A stretch of DNA of 64,000 nt from Trueperella abortisuis (GTDB lineage Bacteria > Actinomycetota > Actinomycetes > Actinomycetales > Actinomycetaceae). Below, in pieces: positions 9,268 to 18,124 of this stretch. The first letter of the stretch is position 1. Every line of letters starts with the position of its first letter. The notes under the pieces were generated by a model. It was not told the origin of the DNA and made no database searches. It was given only the letters and a program-made list of their open reading frames with translations. Location: contig NZ_JAUSQL010000001.1 of NCBI RefSeq assembly GCF_030811095.1, forward strand, positions 1,612,001 through 1,676,000, written 5' to 3'. The position numbers were made by a program, and so were the translations under genes.

Positions 9268-10539
9268 ATGAACAAGAATGTGTGGAGCTATCCGGGCTTC
9301 ACGAACGTCATGGTTGCTATTTTCGCGGCGTTTGGCTGCTGGGCGTTGTTGCTTCCGGTCATCCCGCAGGCGATCATCGAGAGCGGCGGCTCGGCGGGTT
9401 TGGCTGGCGCATCCACCGGCGTATTCATGGGGGTCACCGTTATTGCTCAGACTCAGACTCCGAGAATAATCCGCCGTTTCGGCTATGTGCCGACGATGGC
9501 ATTCTCTGGCGTGCTGCTGGGCATCCCGAGCCTGATCCACATTTTCACTATGAGCGCGCCCGCCGTTTTCGCGGTTGCGGCACTGCGCGGTATCGGTTTC
9601 GGCACACTATGCGTCGCTGAGTCTGCCCTGGTTGCGTCTCTGGTACCGCTCAAACTTCTCGGCAGGGCTTCTGGGACGCTTGGGGCGATGGTTGGGCTCG
9701 GCGAGCTGGTGATGCTTCCGCTCGGTCTGGTGGTAGCGTCGTCAGTTGGCAGTTACGCCCCCGTCTACATAATCGCGACCGTTCTTGGCCTAGCCGGAAC
9801 GTTTCTCGCCACCAGAATTCCCCACATCGAACCGCCCAAGAAACACAGCCAGAAGATCTCCTCGGCGCGGGTGCCAACCTGGAAACTAGTCGCGGTTCCT
9901 GCCGCCGCGATGTGCTTCACCGCGATGGGGTTTGGCGGCATTTCGGCTTTCCTCGCTCCTGCCGTCACACATGTGGGAATTGAGCGGGCCGCGCTGATCG
10001 CAAGCCTGGGTCTGTCCGTGGTAGGGCTGGCTCAGATGATATGTCGTTATGCCGCAGGGATTTTCGCCGACGCAAAAGGCGCTGGCCGCCTGATCGTGTG
10101 GGCTTCTCTTACCTCTGCAATCGGGCTTGCCGGAATCGCCGCGATACTGATTACGGGTGCCAGCGGCTGGCTTCTGTTCTTTGCGCTGATCGCCTACGGG
10201 GCCGGCTTTGGGATAGTTCAAAACGAGGCGCTTCTGTTGATGTTCGGTCGGCTATCGAAGGATAGGAATGAGGTAGCCTCAGCCATTTGGAATGCGTCCT
10301 TCGACTCCGGGACGGGCATCGGATCGTTCCTCCTGGGAGGCGTGGCCACCATCGCAGTCGGATCGAGCCAGTTCTTTTGGGTTTTCGCGGCTGCTAGCAC
10401 TCTGGTCGCTGTGGCTTTCCTCGTCACCCTCGCAGATTTGATTCTCGGAAACCACAGGATCGCGGAAGAAAACAACCTGCGCGCCGTGATACGGAGAATG
10501 ATCGGAGCCTTGCACATTACGGCGATCCCGAAGCGCTGA
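9268..10539 (+). CDS. MFS transporter of unknown substrate
   Basis: A 423-residue, about 12-helix major facilitator from the ATG at 9268; upstream TTG (9241) and GTG (9250) in the same frame are possible but less natural, and no strong ribosome site favours any of them. The helix 2-3 loop is weakly conserved (RIIRRFGYVP). Helices alternate with short loops, and a central cytoplasmic loop with EPPKKHSQK lies near residue 190. It converges on the cytosine deaminase gene. A base or nucleoside substrate is possible from that neighbour but unproven. Confidence 0.75.
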   Translation: MNKNVWSYPGFTNVMVAIFAAFGCWALLLPVIPQAIIESGGSAGLAGASTGVFMGVTVIAQTQTPRIIRRFGYVPTMAFSGVLLGIPSLIHIFTMSAPAVFAVAALRGIGFGTLCVAESALVASLVPLKLLGRASGTLGAMVGLGELVMLPLGLVVASSVGSYAPVYIIATVLGLAGTFLATRIPHIEPPKKHSQKISSARVPTWKLVAVPAAAMCFTAMGFGGISAFLAPAVTHVGIERAALIASLGLSVVGLAQMICRYAAGIFADAKGAGRLIVWASLTSAIGLAGIAAILITGASGWLLFFALIAYGAGFGIVQNEALLLMFGRLSKDRNEVASAIWNASFDSGTGIGSFLLGGVATIAVGSSQFFWVFAAASTLVAVAFLVTLADLILGNHRIAEENNLRAVIRRMIGALHITAIPKR

Positions 10540-10741
10540 AAAGGCACCAGCCAATTCAAGAATAGGGAATCGGACATTGGCTCGAACGATTCCGGTCACC
10601 TAGGTTCGATCCACGTGGTCGCGTGACGCGTTTGCAGATCCCACCCGGGGTGTCGATCCTTGACGGCAGTTGAGTGATCGGCCGCGGGCGGGGGCATCGT
10701 CGTCGTCTGAAGCCCGCGCGCCCGCCGCAATGAGTCACTTG

Positions 10742-11998
10742 CTAGATGCTAGGAAGCTCGAGGTCACGCTCCACAGTTATCGACCGTTCAAAGATCGTCT
10801 CTCCCTTACGCACCGAGCGGAGCACGTGAGCTCGCTGGCGCACCGCCTCGAGGGCGTCAGGCGCGTCGAGAACGATGAAGTTCGCATCCTTGCCCGTCTC
10901 GAGCCCATACATGTCTTGGATAGACAGCGTCGTTGCCCCGTTGTACGTGATGAGGTCCAGCGCCACTTCCATCTCGTCGAACGACATGATCTGAGCCAGA
11001 TGCAGCGTGTTGTCCAGCACGTTCATCAGGTTTCCGTTACCGGCAGGGTACCACGGATCCACAATCGAATCCTGCCCACACGATACGTTAATCCCCTCCT
11101 CAAGGAACTCCTTGACGCGCGTCAATCCTCGGCGCTTCGGGTACGTGTCTGCACGCCCTTGCAGGTATGCATTCTCCGTGCCCTGGGCCGTGAAGTTTAT
11201 GCCGGACTTCTTAAACAGCCCCATCATGCGGAAGGCATACGCGTTGTCTACCGAACCGAACGAGCAGGTGTGCGACGCCGTCGTTCGCGGACCATAGCCT
11301 TCCGCGAGCACGCGCGCGTTGAGCAGCTCCACGAACCTGGACATCGGATCGTCCGTCTCGTCGCAGTGCACGTCGATCAGCTTGTCGTACTTCAGCGCGA
11401 GGTCGACGATCTTGTGGATGGTTTCCTCGCCGTACTGGCGCGCCCACTCCGAATGCGGGATTCCACCGACGACGTCGGCCCCCATCTTCAGGCCTTCCTC
11501 CACAAGTTCTGCACCATTCGGGTAATTGTGCATTCCCTCCTGCGGGAAGGACACAATCTGGATCGTCACCAGATCCGCGAGTTGCTCGCGAAGCTCCAGC
11601 ATCGCCCGCATGCCGGTCAGCTCCGGATCCGTCACGTCAATGTGCGTGCGGATGTACTGGACGCCGTGCATCATTTCTTCCCGGATACCTCGCAGCGCCC
11701 GGCGCTTGACGTCCTCAACAGTCTGGTTCTTCTTGATGTGCGACCAGCGCTCGATCCCCTCAAACAGAGTGCCTGAGACGTTATCCGCCGCCTCGTCGTC
11801 GCGCCCGGTGCCAATGTAATCAAGGTGAAGATGCGAGTCGACGTACGGTGGTGCGATGAGCTTTCCGCCCAGATCAACCGTCTCGTCTGCCTCGCCGAGA
11901 TCGGTGCCGATGGCCTTGAACTTTCCGTCCTCCACAAGGATTTCGTTCGCATCTGGCTGCTTATAGACGGCAAGATTAGTGAATTTGATCGCGTTCAC
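10742..11998 (-). CDS. codA: Cytosine deaminase (amidohydrolase superfamily)
   Basis: A 418-residue enzyme starting at GTG 11998 with AAGGAG seven bases upstream. Metal and catalytic residues of the CodA family are all present: HLH (56, 58), HCDE (His211, Glu214), ASHTC (His243) and GQDS (Asp310). It converts cytosine to uracil and ammonia in the cytoplasm, feeding pyrimidine salvage. No codB permease is adjacent, unlike E. coli; the MFS gene converging from the left could fill that role, but this is a guess. The activity call is strong, though related isocytosine or creatinine deaminases share the motifs. Confidence 0.88.
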   Translation of the reverse strand: MNAIKFTNLAVYKQPDANEILVEDGKFKAIGTDLGEADETVDLGGKLIAPPYVDSHLHLDYIGTGRDDEAADNVSGTLFEGIERWSHIKKNQTVEDVKRRALRGIREEMMHGVQYIRTHIDVTDPELTGMRAMLELREQLADLVTIQIVSFPQEGMHNYPNGAELVEEGLKMGADVVGGIPHSEWARQYGEETIHKIVDLALKYDKLIDVHCDETDDPMSRFVELLNARVLAEGYGPRTTASHTCSFGSVDNAYAFRMMGLFKKSGINFTAQGTENAYLQGRADTYPKRRGLTRVKEFLEEGINVSCGQDSIVDPWYPAGNGNLMNVLDNTLHLAQIMSFDEMEVALDLITYNGATTLSIQDMYGLETGKDANFIVLDAPDALEAVRQRAHVLRSVRKGETIFERSITVERDLELPSI

Positions 11999-12000
11999 GG

Positions 12001-12360
12001 CTACTCCTTACCGTTACATCGTACACTGCCGGCGCCGTATTCTGATCGGTTCGCGACTCGTTTGTGAGGCTGTCGCAGGATTTCTTCGACGAGCACTTCC
12101 CTGACGGGCGACGAGCGCGCAAAGCATCGTATGTCCAGCCGAACTACAAGGCCTTGACAGTAGTGCCGTTGGCGCACAAAAGCTTGCACAGTATTCCTTT
12201 GATGTGCGAGGGGACCCCTCGCGGACGGCGTTTTCTTTTTGCCACAAAGCACTACCGCAAGCCCCGTGCCACCAGCGATTTCCTACCCAAATCCGCCCAC
12301 AAAGACTGGCGAAGAGCCGAATCACAGCCTTTTGCCGAGGTGGGACACGTTGCGGTTTTC
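12001..12360. other. Intergenic, no supported gene; near-perfect palindrome
   Basis: No reading frame here looks like a real protein. At 12206-12222 GCGAGGGG-A-CCCCTCGC forms a near-perfect palindrome, followed on the plus strand about 10 bases later by TTTTCTTTTT. It may be a terminator for plus-strand transcription, of which no gene survives here. Confidence 0.35.
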
Positions 12361-13178
12361 CTATTGCGCACCTGCGGGGCGAGCATGACTGAGATACATC
12401 AGCGCACAGCAGGCTAGCGCAACAACAATTACCCATGACGTTCCATAGGGCATCGCCGACTGTTCTTGCCCGCTATGAAATGCCATGCCAACAATTGATG
12501 TGGTTAGTGGAATGAACATTGTTGAGGAGAGCGACTCTACAATAACCGATGAGCTCGCTATTTCCTCAATAGAGACGCCGTCTGGGGTTGCTGGGTCCTC
12601 AAACAAAATATTCAATGTATCAAGGTAAGCTAAGCCCATACCGACTCCGGCAATGGTCCAGAAAACGACGAACATGGCAGTCGGCGATATAGGTTGCCAG
12701 TTAAGGAAGGTAAAAACGCCGATCGCCGCTGACGATGCGGCGAGCAAGGTCACGCCGATCGTTGACCTTGCCCGGTACGTTCGGGTCCGAGTTAGCTGGT
12801 TTCATCCCGCACAGCACACCAAGGACCGCCCATGCTAGGCCGCCGCCCGTGAGAATAAGGCCGAGAGAATCCGCTCCGGCACGATAGATGTCGTGCGCCG
12901 TCAAACTGACAAGTTCATTGGCCGCGAAATAGCTGCCAGTTAAGAAGAACATTCCTGCAAGAGCGGCCCTGCGTGAAGTTAGTTGAGTGAATGTTCCCTT
13001 GGGCATGAGCACAATGGCGACACGGCCAAGAAGAAGCATTCCCGTAATGAGCAGTCCAATTTTGATAACCCCGTTGGCTGGGATAATCGTGGCAGTAACC
13101 CCCGCGATAATCATAAGAAGTGCCGCATAAGAGAAGGGTGAATCCTTTCTACTGCCGTCAGTCTTGAGGTTAACCGCA
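12361..13178 (-). pseudogene. MFS transporter pseudogene, C-terminal half, frameshifted
   Basis: Two overlapping leftward frames join into one membrane protein. The upstream part (from 13178) has helices ending around LCGMKPANSDPNV; the downstream part continues with YRARSTIGVTLLAASS-type sequence in another frame, so a shift of one base lies near 12770-12790. The rest reads as normal MFS helices to the stop at 12361. The N-terminal half is missing: homology ends exactly where an IS256-family end begins at 13179. So the gene was first cut by an IS and has since decayed. Confidence 0.7.
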
Positions 13179-13247
13179 GAGGGTGTCAAATGGTTTGTGT
13201 ATGAGGATCTGATGAAAGGATTCGATTATGACCATGACACATAATGA
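13179..13247 (+). mobile_element. Orphan left end of an IS256-family element
   Basis: This stretch matches the outer end of the intact IS at 32762-34204. It starts with the terminal repeat GAGGGTGTCAAATGGTTTG, keeps TGTATGAGGATCTGATG and AAAGGATTCGATTATGAC, and reaches the transposase start codons. Similarity stops after about 65 bp and dispersed-repeat sequence follows. The rest of the element has been deleted. It abuts the broken MFS gene. Confidence 0.8.
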
Positions 13248-13315
13248 GAGCCAAAGACCTCGCATTTGATAAGGCTGAAGATTGCTGTCAACTTGTTGTT
13301 GAACAGGGGTTTCGT
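13243..13315. repeat. Dispersed repeat, partial copy A
   Basis: About 70 bp (GAGAGCCAAAGACCTCGCAT, TTGATAAGG, GAACAGGGGTTT) match the right part of copy B at 16137-16209. It is joined directly to the IS256-family end, so a deletion or recombination through the repeat probably removed the rest of that IS. Confidence 0.6.
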
Positions 13316-13593
13316 CGCAATCCAGGGTTGGGATACACGGCTACTTAACGTTTTCGTGCGACCGTCGGTCGGGCGATTTGCGGTTTAGTAGCGCGCCGGT
13401 ACTTGGCGAGGGGGAGATACGATATGGCTGGCGTTGGTGAGTTCAAACCCGGGATGCCAAAGAGGAGATCATTCTGGAGTGTTCTTGGGACATATCGATT
13501 CAGAATTTGTCCATTAGGTATGGGTACGTTTACTTTGCCTGTCTAAGAAGCGAGTCTGGGGGCATCCTTACCCGAGACCAGCTAGCGGAAGCA

Positions 13594-14232
13594 TCATTTC
13601 TTGTCTAAAGACGCCAGCTTTACGATTTCCTCAATCATCCATGCAATGGCGCTTGACGGATTCGGCCCCACTCGATTGTCGACAAGCTTTGGCCAAGCCT
13701 TTTGCGCTCGTTCCATTGCTGGCTTGTAATTCTTAATTTCGAATCCCTTGGCTAGCTCTTTTCCGTTTCTCCCCTCAACGAGATGCAAGTCCCGTACACG
13801 CCAGTCTAGCTGTGCGCCGTCGATTGACGCTCTCTGTTCGTCCTTATGCCAGAGGAGCCACAGTTCAAACTTTGGATTTGTGACAATTCCATGGATTTGC
13901 TCGGACTCGCACTCCTGCAAAACACGTTCCAACGTGCCGTGGTCGTCTCGGTCAACGACAATGAATCGGGCGTCATACGCTGGCTCCCCGTTTTCGGCCC
14001 GCTTTTCTTGCTCCGTAGTCTTATTTCGACATGCCTTAAGAACTCGCGAGGGCTCGCCGGCTCCGGGTTCCACCTGCAGCGAGAGAACCGTGGCGTTACC
14101 TCTCAGTTCTTGATTGAGTAGCTGGAAATAGGCTTGCTCGGATTTTCCTCTCGCTCCTTCAACAACGATCAATACCCGTTTACTTTGCCGTCTCTGCGGA
14201 CGTCTCCTAGATAGTCGTGAGCTTCTCGCCAA
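13594..14232 (-). CDS. rloB: RloB-like protein, partner of the upstream ATPase (AbiL-like defence system)
   Basis: A 212-residue protein with the RloB layout: a basic N-terminus, LIVVEGARGKSEQAYFQLL near residues 22-40 (strand plus acidic residue, Toprim-like), FIVVDRDDHG near 90-100 with the D-x-D pair, and NPKFELWLLWH near 120. Toprim-type folds use such acidic residues to bind metal and cut nucleic acid. It starts 6 bp after the ATPase gene ends. AbiL of Lactococcus and the RloA/RloB pairs of Campylobacter have the same order, and AbiL blocks phage growth. The catalytic target is unknown. Confidence 0.8.
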   Translation of the reverse strand: MARSSRLSRRRPQRRQSKRVLIVVEGARGKSEQAYFQLLNQELRGNATVLSLQVEPGAGEPSRVLKACRNKTTEQEKRAENGEPAYDARFIVVDRDDHGTLERVLQECESEQIHGIVTNPKFELWLLWHKDEQRASIDGAQLDWRVRDLHLVEGRNGKELAKGFEIKNYKPAMERAQKAWPKLVDNRVGPNPSSAIAWMIEEIVKLASLDKK

Positions 14233-14238
14233 GTGCGG

Positions 14239-15630
14239 TCATCCTCTCGTCGAAACGTCACTTGGGTCAGGGAAAGTATCGTTAAGCAAACGTCCCAGCA
14301 GTGCTGGTGCCAAGCGCGGAACTGCACCGAACCGCCCCTCAAGATACTGTTTGCTGACGTTTGACCCGGGCTTAACATCTGTGAAGTCATCAAGTGAATA
14401 CAATTCGGATGCGCCAGATCGTTCCTTCTCAACGTACCAAATCTGTTTCCGTTCTAAGTTCAACTCATGCTGCGGACTCAGAAGTGAAACGTCGTGAGAG
14501 GTGAAAATAAGTTGTGCTCCTCGGCGATTCGTCTCTTCGGATTGGAACAACGAAATGATGAGCGCAGCTAGGTATGGGTGCAAGCTCGTATCCAGCTCGT
14601 CAACACACAAGAGGCCGCCGTTTCGTAACGTCTTTACGACATCCACCGCAAGCGCCAGCCATGCCCGAGTTCCAGAGGACTCATCTGCTAAGCTGAATGC
14701 CTCAGATGCCACCTCGTCAGCTTCATGTTGGAACCGCAGCGAGCGCACCATCATTTCTTCAGTGATGTCGATTCTCGTCGGCTCTACGTCGACTTCTTTT
14801 GTTTCTTCGTCTTCTCCCTCGGACGCCTCTCGATTAAGGTGTGAAATAAGCTCCCGAATGGGCTCCGGAATCTCTTCTTCCTCCACGAATATCTTTGAAA
14901 TTCCCACGTCGGCAACCCGCGCAAGAAGCTCAAGGTCTTCAAGCTTCAACTCGCCCGAAGCGAGTTCGTCAGCAATCCGGCTTAGACGCCATTCTTGCGC
15001 TTTGTCGCCAACGTCGTACACTGTGAGAGTTTGTAGCATTTCTTCACCGATAAAGGTCAGAAGTTCCTTATCCATGTGCAGAGCACGTGACAGTGCCAAC
15101 TCTCGGTCAGAAACCTCGATCTGACCCAGACGAAGGCCGAGCCGAACCCTACGTTTTTTATCTTCGCGCAAACGGTTGATAATATTTGTTGGTCGCGAGG
15201 TCCGGTATACGACGAGGTTTTCTGCCACCACCCCCTGCCGGTCGATCGTGAATTGGTATACGAATCTATGCTCTCCCGCCGAAAGTTCAGAAAAACCGGC
15301 TGGAATATCGAGAATAAAATCGAGTTCGTATGAACTCAACCCTTGCGTGGAATCTGGATCCAGCCTAAAAGGGTCACGCACCATAGTGTCTGACTCCATC
15401 CAGCGAGTGGAAGATAGAGCTACGGCTGTTCTAAGAAAGTGAAAAGCGCGAATCATTGAGGTCTTACCGGACGCGTTTGCACCAAAAATCCCCGCTACCG
15501 GGAAGAGCATATCTCGCCAGGTAGAACCTTCCGGTGGCAGATTAGTTCTCAGCTCATTTCTTGTCAGGTCAAGGAAAAAATCGTCTCTGAAGCTACGATG
15601 GTTCCGAACCGAGAAAGACAGTATCCTCAT
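14239..15630 (-). CDS. rloA: AAA/ABC-type ATPase of an RloA/AbiLi-like defence pair
   Basis: A 463-residue OLD/SMC-like ATPase. Walker A is GANASGKT (50-57), Walker B is LLCVDELDTSLHP with the glutamate, and the switch region is LIFTSHDVSLLSP. An insert rich in acidic residues (EASEGEDEETKEVDVE) lies around residues 265-285. It is the first gene of the pair and should sense infection and control the RloB effector. Both genes are intact, in contrast to the damaged DNA around them. Naming is by family resemblance; activity against phage is inferred. Confidence 0.82.
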   Translation of the reverse strand: MRILSFSVRNHRSFRDDFFLDLTRNELRTNLPPEGSTWRDMLFPVAGIFGANASGKTSMIRAFHFLRTAVALSSTRWMESDTMVRDPFRLDPDSTQGLSSYELDFILDIPAGFSELSAGEHRFVYQFTIDRQGVVAENLVVYRTSRPTNIINRLREDKKRRVRLGLRLGQIEVSDRELALSRALHMDKELLTFIGEEMLQTLTVYDVGDKAQEWRLSRIADELASGELKLEDLELLARVADVGISKIFVEEEEIPEPIRELISHLNREASEGEDEETKEVDVEPTRIDITEEMMVRSLRFQHEADEVASEAFSLADESSGTRAWLALAVDVVKTLRNGGLLCVDELDTSLHPYLAALIISLFQSEETNRRGAQLIFTSHDVSLLSPQHELNLERKQIWYVEKERSGASELYSLDDFTDVKPGSNVSKQYLEGRFGAVPRLAPALLGRLLNDTFPDPSDVSTRG

Positions 15631-16335
15631 AAGCCTTATCCTACTGCAAAATCCAGATTTTAGAAAAATATTTCCTTGGATGAGGGTTTCGCGTGCGTTT
15701 CAAGTGACACGCAGCCTAATAGTGACGAGCCGAAGCGGCGTGGTTCTAGTAACGGGGAGGTTATGCTGGGAGGCGATAGTTGGGCGCTAGAGGCAGGTCG
15801 ACGAACTCACGGCCAGGCTAGCCTCGATATCAATGATTATGGTGCCGGCGGTGGGTGAATACTTTCATTTATGCCGAGGTGGTGCCTAGTGTGTTCTAGA
15901 TAGACTCCTGTGGATTTGGGATTTGATGGAATCTATCTATACCGACCAGTGCAGTCGTACATACCTCGCCCGAGAGCGGGTTTTCCTATACCTCAAAAAC
16001 TTTCCTAACCGAGGAAAAATAAGAACTTGCCAACGCGCTTACTAGCGAAAACATAAACTCGCCAACGCTCGCCTATTTTTTAGCCCCCTAGGGCGTGCTT
16101 GCCAAACGCAACGCTAGCCTTATCAAATCCGAGGTCATAGTGGAGCCAAAGATCTCGCATTTGATAAGGGGCGAGATTGCCGAGAATCGGCTGTTGAGCA
16201 GGGGTTTTGCTGGTTTGAGTGCCGTTGCGCCCCTTCTTTTGGTGTAGTCATGCGAGCCGTCCGGAGCGGCCCCAGCATCCCTGGCGGCTCCTGATGCGAC
16301 GGGAGGGGTCTGGTTTGGCGATTGCGTTGGCGGGT
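15631..16335. other. Non-coding stretch with dispersed repeat
   Basis: No frame in this 700 bp is convincing as protein. The left part is AT-rich. A weak CCCG-AGAG-CGGG stem followed by TTTT lies at 15969-15984. The right part (16045-16209) holds the dispersed repeat listed separately. Confidence 0.5.
16045..16209. repeat. Dispersed repeat, fullest copy (B), with an internal inverted repeat
   Basis: Bases 16045-16147 align with 18196-18298 at roughly 80 percent identity, and 16137-16209 align with copy A at 13243. Inside, CCTTATCAAATCCGAG (16118-16133) and CTCGCATTTGATAAGG (16154-16169) form a 16-bp inverted repeat with one mismatch and a 20-bp loop. A short motif, (C/T)GCCAA(A)CGC, recurs in the left part. 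No open frame spans it. It may be a small non-autonomous mobile element or a control region left from a lost gene. Confidence 0.6.
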
Positions 16336-16749
16336 TCAAGGCGAGGGGGTTGCTTCTTCGTGCTGCTGAAGTGGCCGGAGTAGGCGCATCATTTCGATGC
16401 CGCCCTGGTTAAGCACTTCGGCAATGAGGTCAGTGAGGATTTCGTGCTCTCCTGCTGATGTTGGGCTGACTTGAAGAGTGTGGCTGATGGTTCTGAAATC
16501 CTAGATAGCCATCGATTCATCTCGGGGGCGAAGAAGACTGGCTGCCCAGGCTCCTTCGTTTCTGCGGATAATGATGGGTGCTTCACCATGGGGAACTAGG
16601 CGAACATGCAGTTCCGAGTCCGAGACAGGGTTGAGGAGACTGGAGAGTTGGCTCGCGCAATTGAACGCTTCAATAAGGGCATATCCAACATCGTTCTGTG
16701 TCGTCTCATTAGGCTGGTTGGCGGACAGATTGCGGGCTTGAGAATCCAA
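16336..16749 (-). pseudogene. Small protein gene with one in-frame TAG
   Basis: From the ATG at 16749 the frame codes for 82 residues (NLSANQPNETTQND, ELHVRLVPHGEAPIIIRR), reaches TAG at 16501-16503, and then continues in the same frame for 54 more residues with the same amphipathic, protein-like character (GEHEILTDLIAEVLNQGGIEMMRLL) before TGA at 16336-16338. The most economical reading is a 137-residue protein broken by a single nonsense change. I do not recognise the family. It lies just left of the MerR gene and is co-oriented with it. Confidence 0.5.
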
Positions 16750-16798
16750 TTCTGGTTCATCAACCGCAAGCTGTATCGGGGACTACTGTAGGTTTGGT

Positions 16799-17833
16799 TC
16801 AGGCCGACTCGTTCGGCTGATCCAGCGTGATACTAAGCTCCATGTGGGCGGCTCCGTACCCGTCGTGGTCATCAACCTCGTGAACGATTCGCTGTCGGAT
16901 TTCTCGAGGCTCAGTGATTCCGCGTTCTTCCAAATACAGGGCCAGAGCGATCCCCTCTCTCGAAGGTAGGGATCCTCCCGGTAATAGTTCTTCTAACGTG
17001 TCGTCATCGACTGGTCGATCGCCAAGGTGCTCGCCGTCGCCAGATTCTTCCAGCCCTGTCCCTGAATCAGCAAAGCTCGCGGTTCGAATCCAGGCCTCGG
17101 TGCGCTCGGGCAGAATCCCTGACACAATATCGGATGCAATCTGCTCACCAGCACCAAAACCAGCCGGTAGTGGGCTAGGAATGGCAAAGCACAGCGCGAT
17201 GAACACGCGTGATGGCTTGACTTTATCGACATGGAAACTCGTCCAAGAGTTCGCTATAAATTCGCCAAATTCTGCCCCTTCATTCGACTGAGTGGCATTT
17301 GCCCTGTCGCCGGGAGTCTCGTGACCCGAATCGGCGTCAAAGATTCTTCGCAAGGTCTCCACCAGAGCCAGCAAATCCCGTTCCAGTTGCGGCAGCACTT
17401 CGTCTGCCGACGCTAATTTCTGCTCCAAGTCGGCGGTGTCCACCACGGTCGAGACCCCTGCCCAGTGCAGTCGTCCGGCATGCCGTTCAAGTACCGGATT
17501 GACGCGCTGCAAATCGGCGCTCCACATGGCAGCTCGCTCTAAAGCCCAGTCCTCAAGCCGACGCTGAATCTGCATTTGAGTGCGCCGAGCCGCCAACTGC
17601 TTGCTGAGCTCATGTGGATGAGTCAGCACCTGCCGCATCTCGGAAATCCCCATCCCTGCAGCCCGCAGTAACCGTATCAGCCCGGCCTGCGCCAACTGTT
17701 CGGCTCGATAGTAGCGGTACCCGCTAAACTCATCGACCCGGGCGGCTTCAAGCAGCCCAATGTCGTGGTAGTACCGTAGCGTCTTTATGTTTATTCCGGT
17801 GCTGTGGGAAAACTCCCCAATACTGATACTCAT
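16799..17833 (-). CDS. MerR-family regulator with a long C-terminal region
   Basis: A 344-residue protein from the ATG at 17833, with GGCGGAGGAG upstream; a longer frame to 18154 lacks support. Residues 1-70 are a clear MerR winged helix: ISIGEFSHSTGINIKTLRYY, then DIGLLEAARVDEFSGYRYY. A coiled dimerisation helix follows (QLAARRTQMQIQRRLEDW). The last 200 residues are acidic and unfamiliar, longer than the stress-metal MerR class, suggesting a drug- or small-molecule-sensing domain as in TipA or BmrR types. Its own promoter carries the hallmark long spacer, so it should activate itself. No obvious target gene is next to it. Confidence 0.85.
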   Translation of the reverse strand: MSISIGEFSHSTGINIKTLRYYHDIGLLEAARVDEFSGYRYYRAEQLAQAGLIRLLRAAGMGISEMRQVLTHPHELSKQLAARRTQMQIQRRLEDWALERAAMWSADLQRVNPVLERHAGRLHWAGVSTVVDTADLEQKLASADEVLPQLERDLLALVETLRRIFDADSGHETPGDRANATQSNEGAEFGEFIANSWTSFHVDKVKPSRVFIALCFAIPSPLPAGFGAGEQIASDIVSGILPERTEAWIRTASFADSGTGLEESGDGEHLGDRPVDDDTLEELLPGGSLPSREGIALALYLEERGITEPREIRQRIVHEVDDHDGYGAAHMELSITLDQPNESA

Positions 17834-17888
17834 GTCGCTCCTCCGCCTTAGGCTTCGCTTTCTGCGCGGCGATCCACCGCTTAATTCG

Positions 17889-17919
17889 AGTATGAGCCCT
17901 CCAGTTACTGGAGGGTCAA
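17889..17919 (-). promoter_or_regulatory. MerR-type promoter with 19-bp spacer and central dyad
   Basis: On the minus strand TTGACC (-35, 17914-17919) and CATACT (-10, 17889-17894) are 19 bp apart. Between them lies the perfect dyad CCCTCCAG-TAA-CTGGAGGG (17897-17915). An over-long spacer with an internal palindrome is the signature of MerR-activated promoters, where the regulator twists the DNA to realign the boxes. It reads leftward into the merR gene. Confidence 0.85.
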
Positions 17920-17963
17920 GCCCGAAATGAGTTAATCCTGAACGGTGCGGTTTGCGCCCGTTA

Positions 17964-18124
17964 AACTGAGTGTCTTCCTCGCCACCTACAATCAACTCTT
18001 CAGCGCGCCGATCGGGGATTCTCAGCCAACCCACTGGACGGCCCTGATCGACTACGCCATCGTCAGGGGAGGGGCCATTGAGTTCTTCTTCCGCGACGGA
18101 CGCGCAATCGCCATCAACTTGTAG
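17964..18124 (+). pseudogene. Short gene remnant, unknown
   Basis: A stop-free stretch encoding KLSVFLATYNQLFSAPIGD, THWTALIDYAIV and GAIEFFFRDGRAIAINL before TAG at 18122. The composition is protein-like and ends with a plausible C-terminus, but there is no start codon with a ribosome site, and the divergent MerR promoter lies just upstream. I read it as the 3' end of a lost gene. Confidence 0.3.

Noticed and set aside
13424..13546. 40-codon frame with GGGGGAG before ATG (MAGVGEFKPGMPKRR...)
   Set aside because: Good ribosome site, but the peptide has no recognisable character, no partner genes in the same direction, and lies in scarred DNA.
15969..15984. CCCG-AGAG-CGGG-TTTT as a terminator
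   Set aside because: Stem of only four base pairs and no gene ending nearby on that strand.
16025..16110. CRISPR-like short repeats (CTTGCCAACGC, CTCGCCAACGC, TTGCCAAACGC)
   Set aside because: Units too short, irregularly spaced and few; no cas genes in the window.
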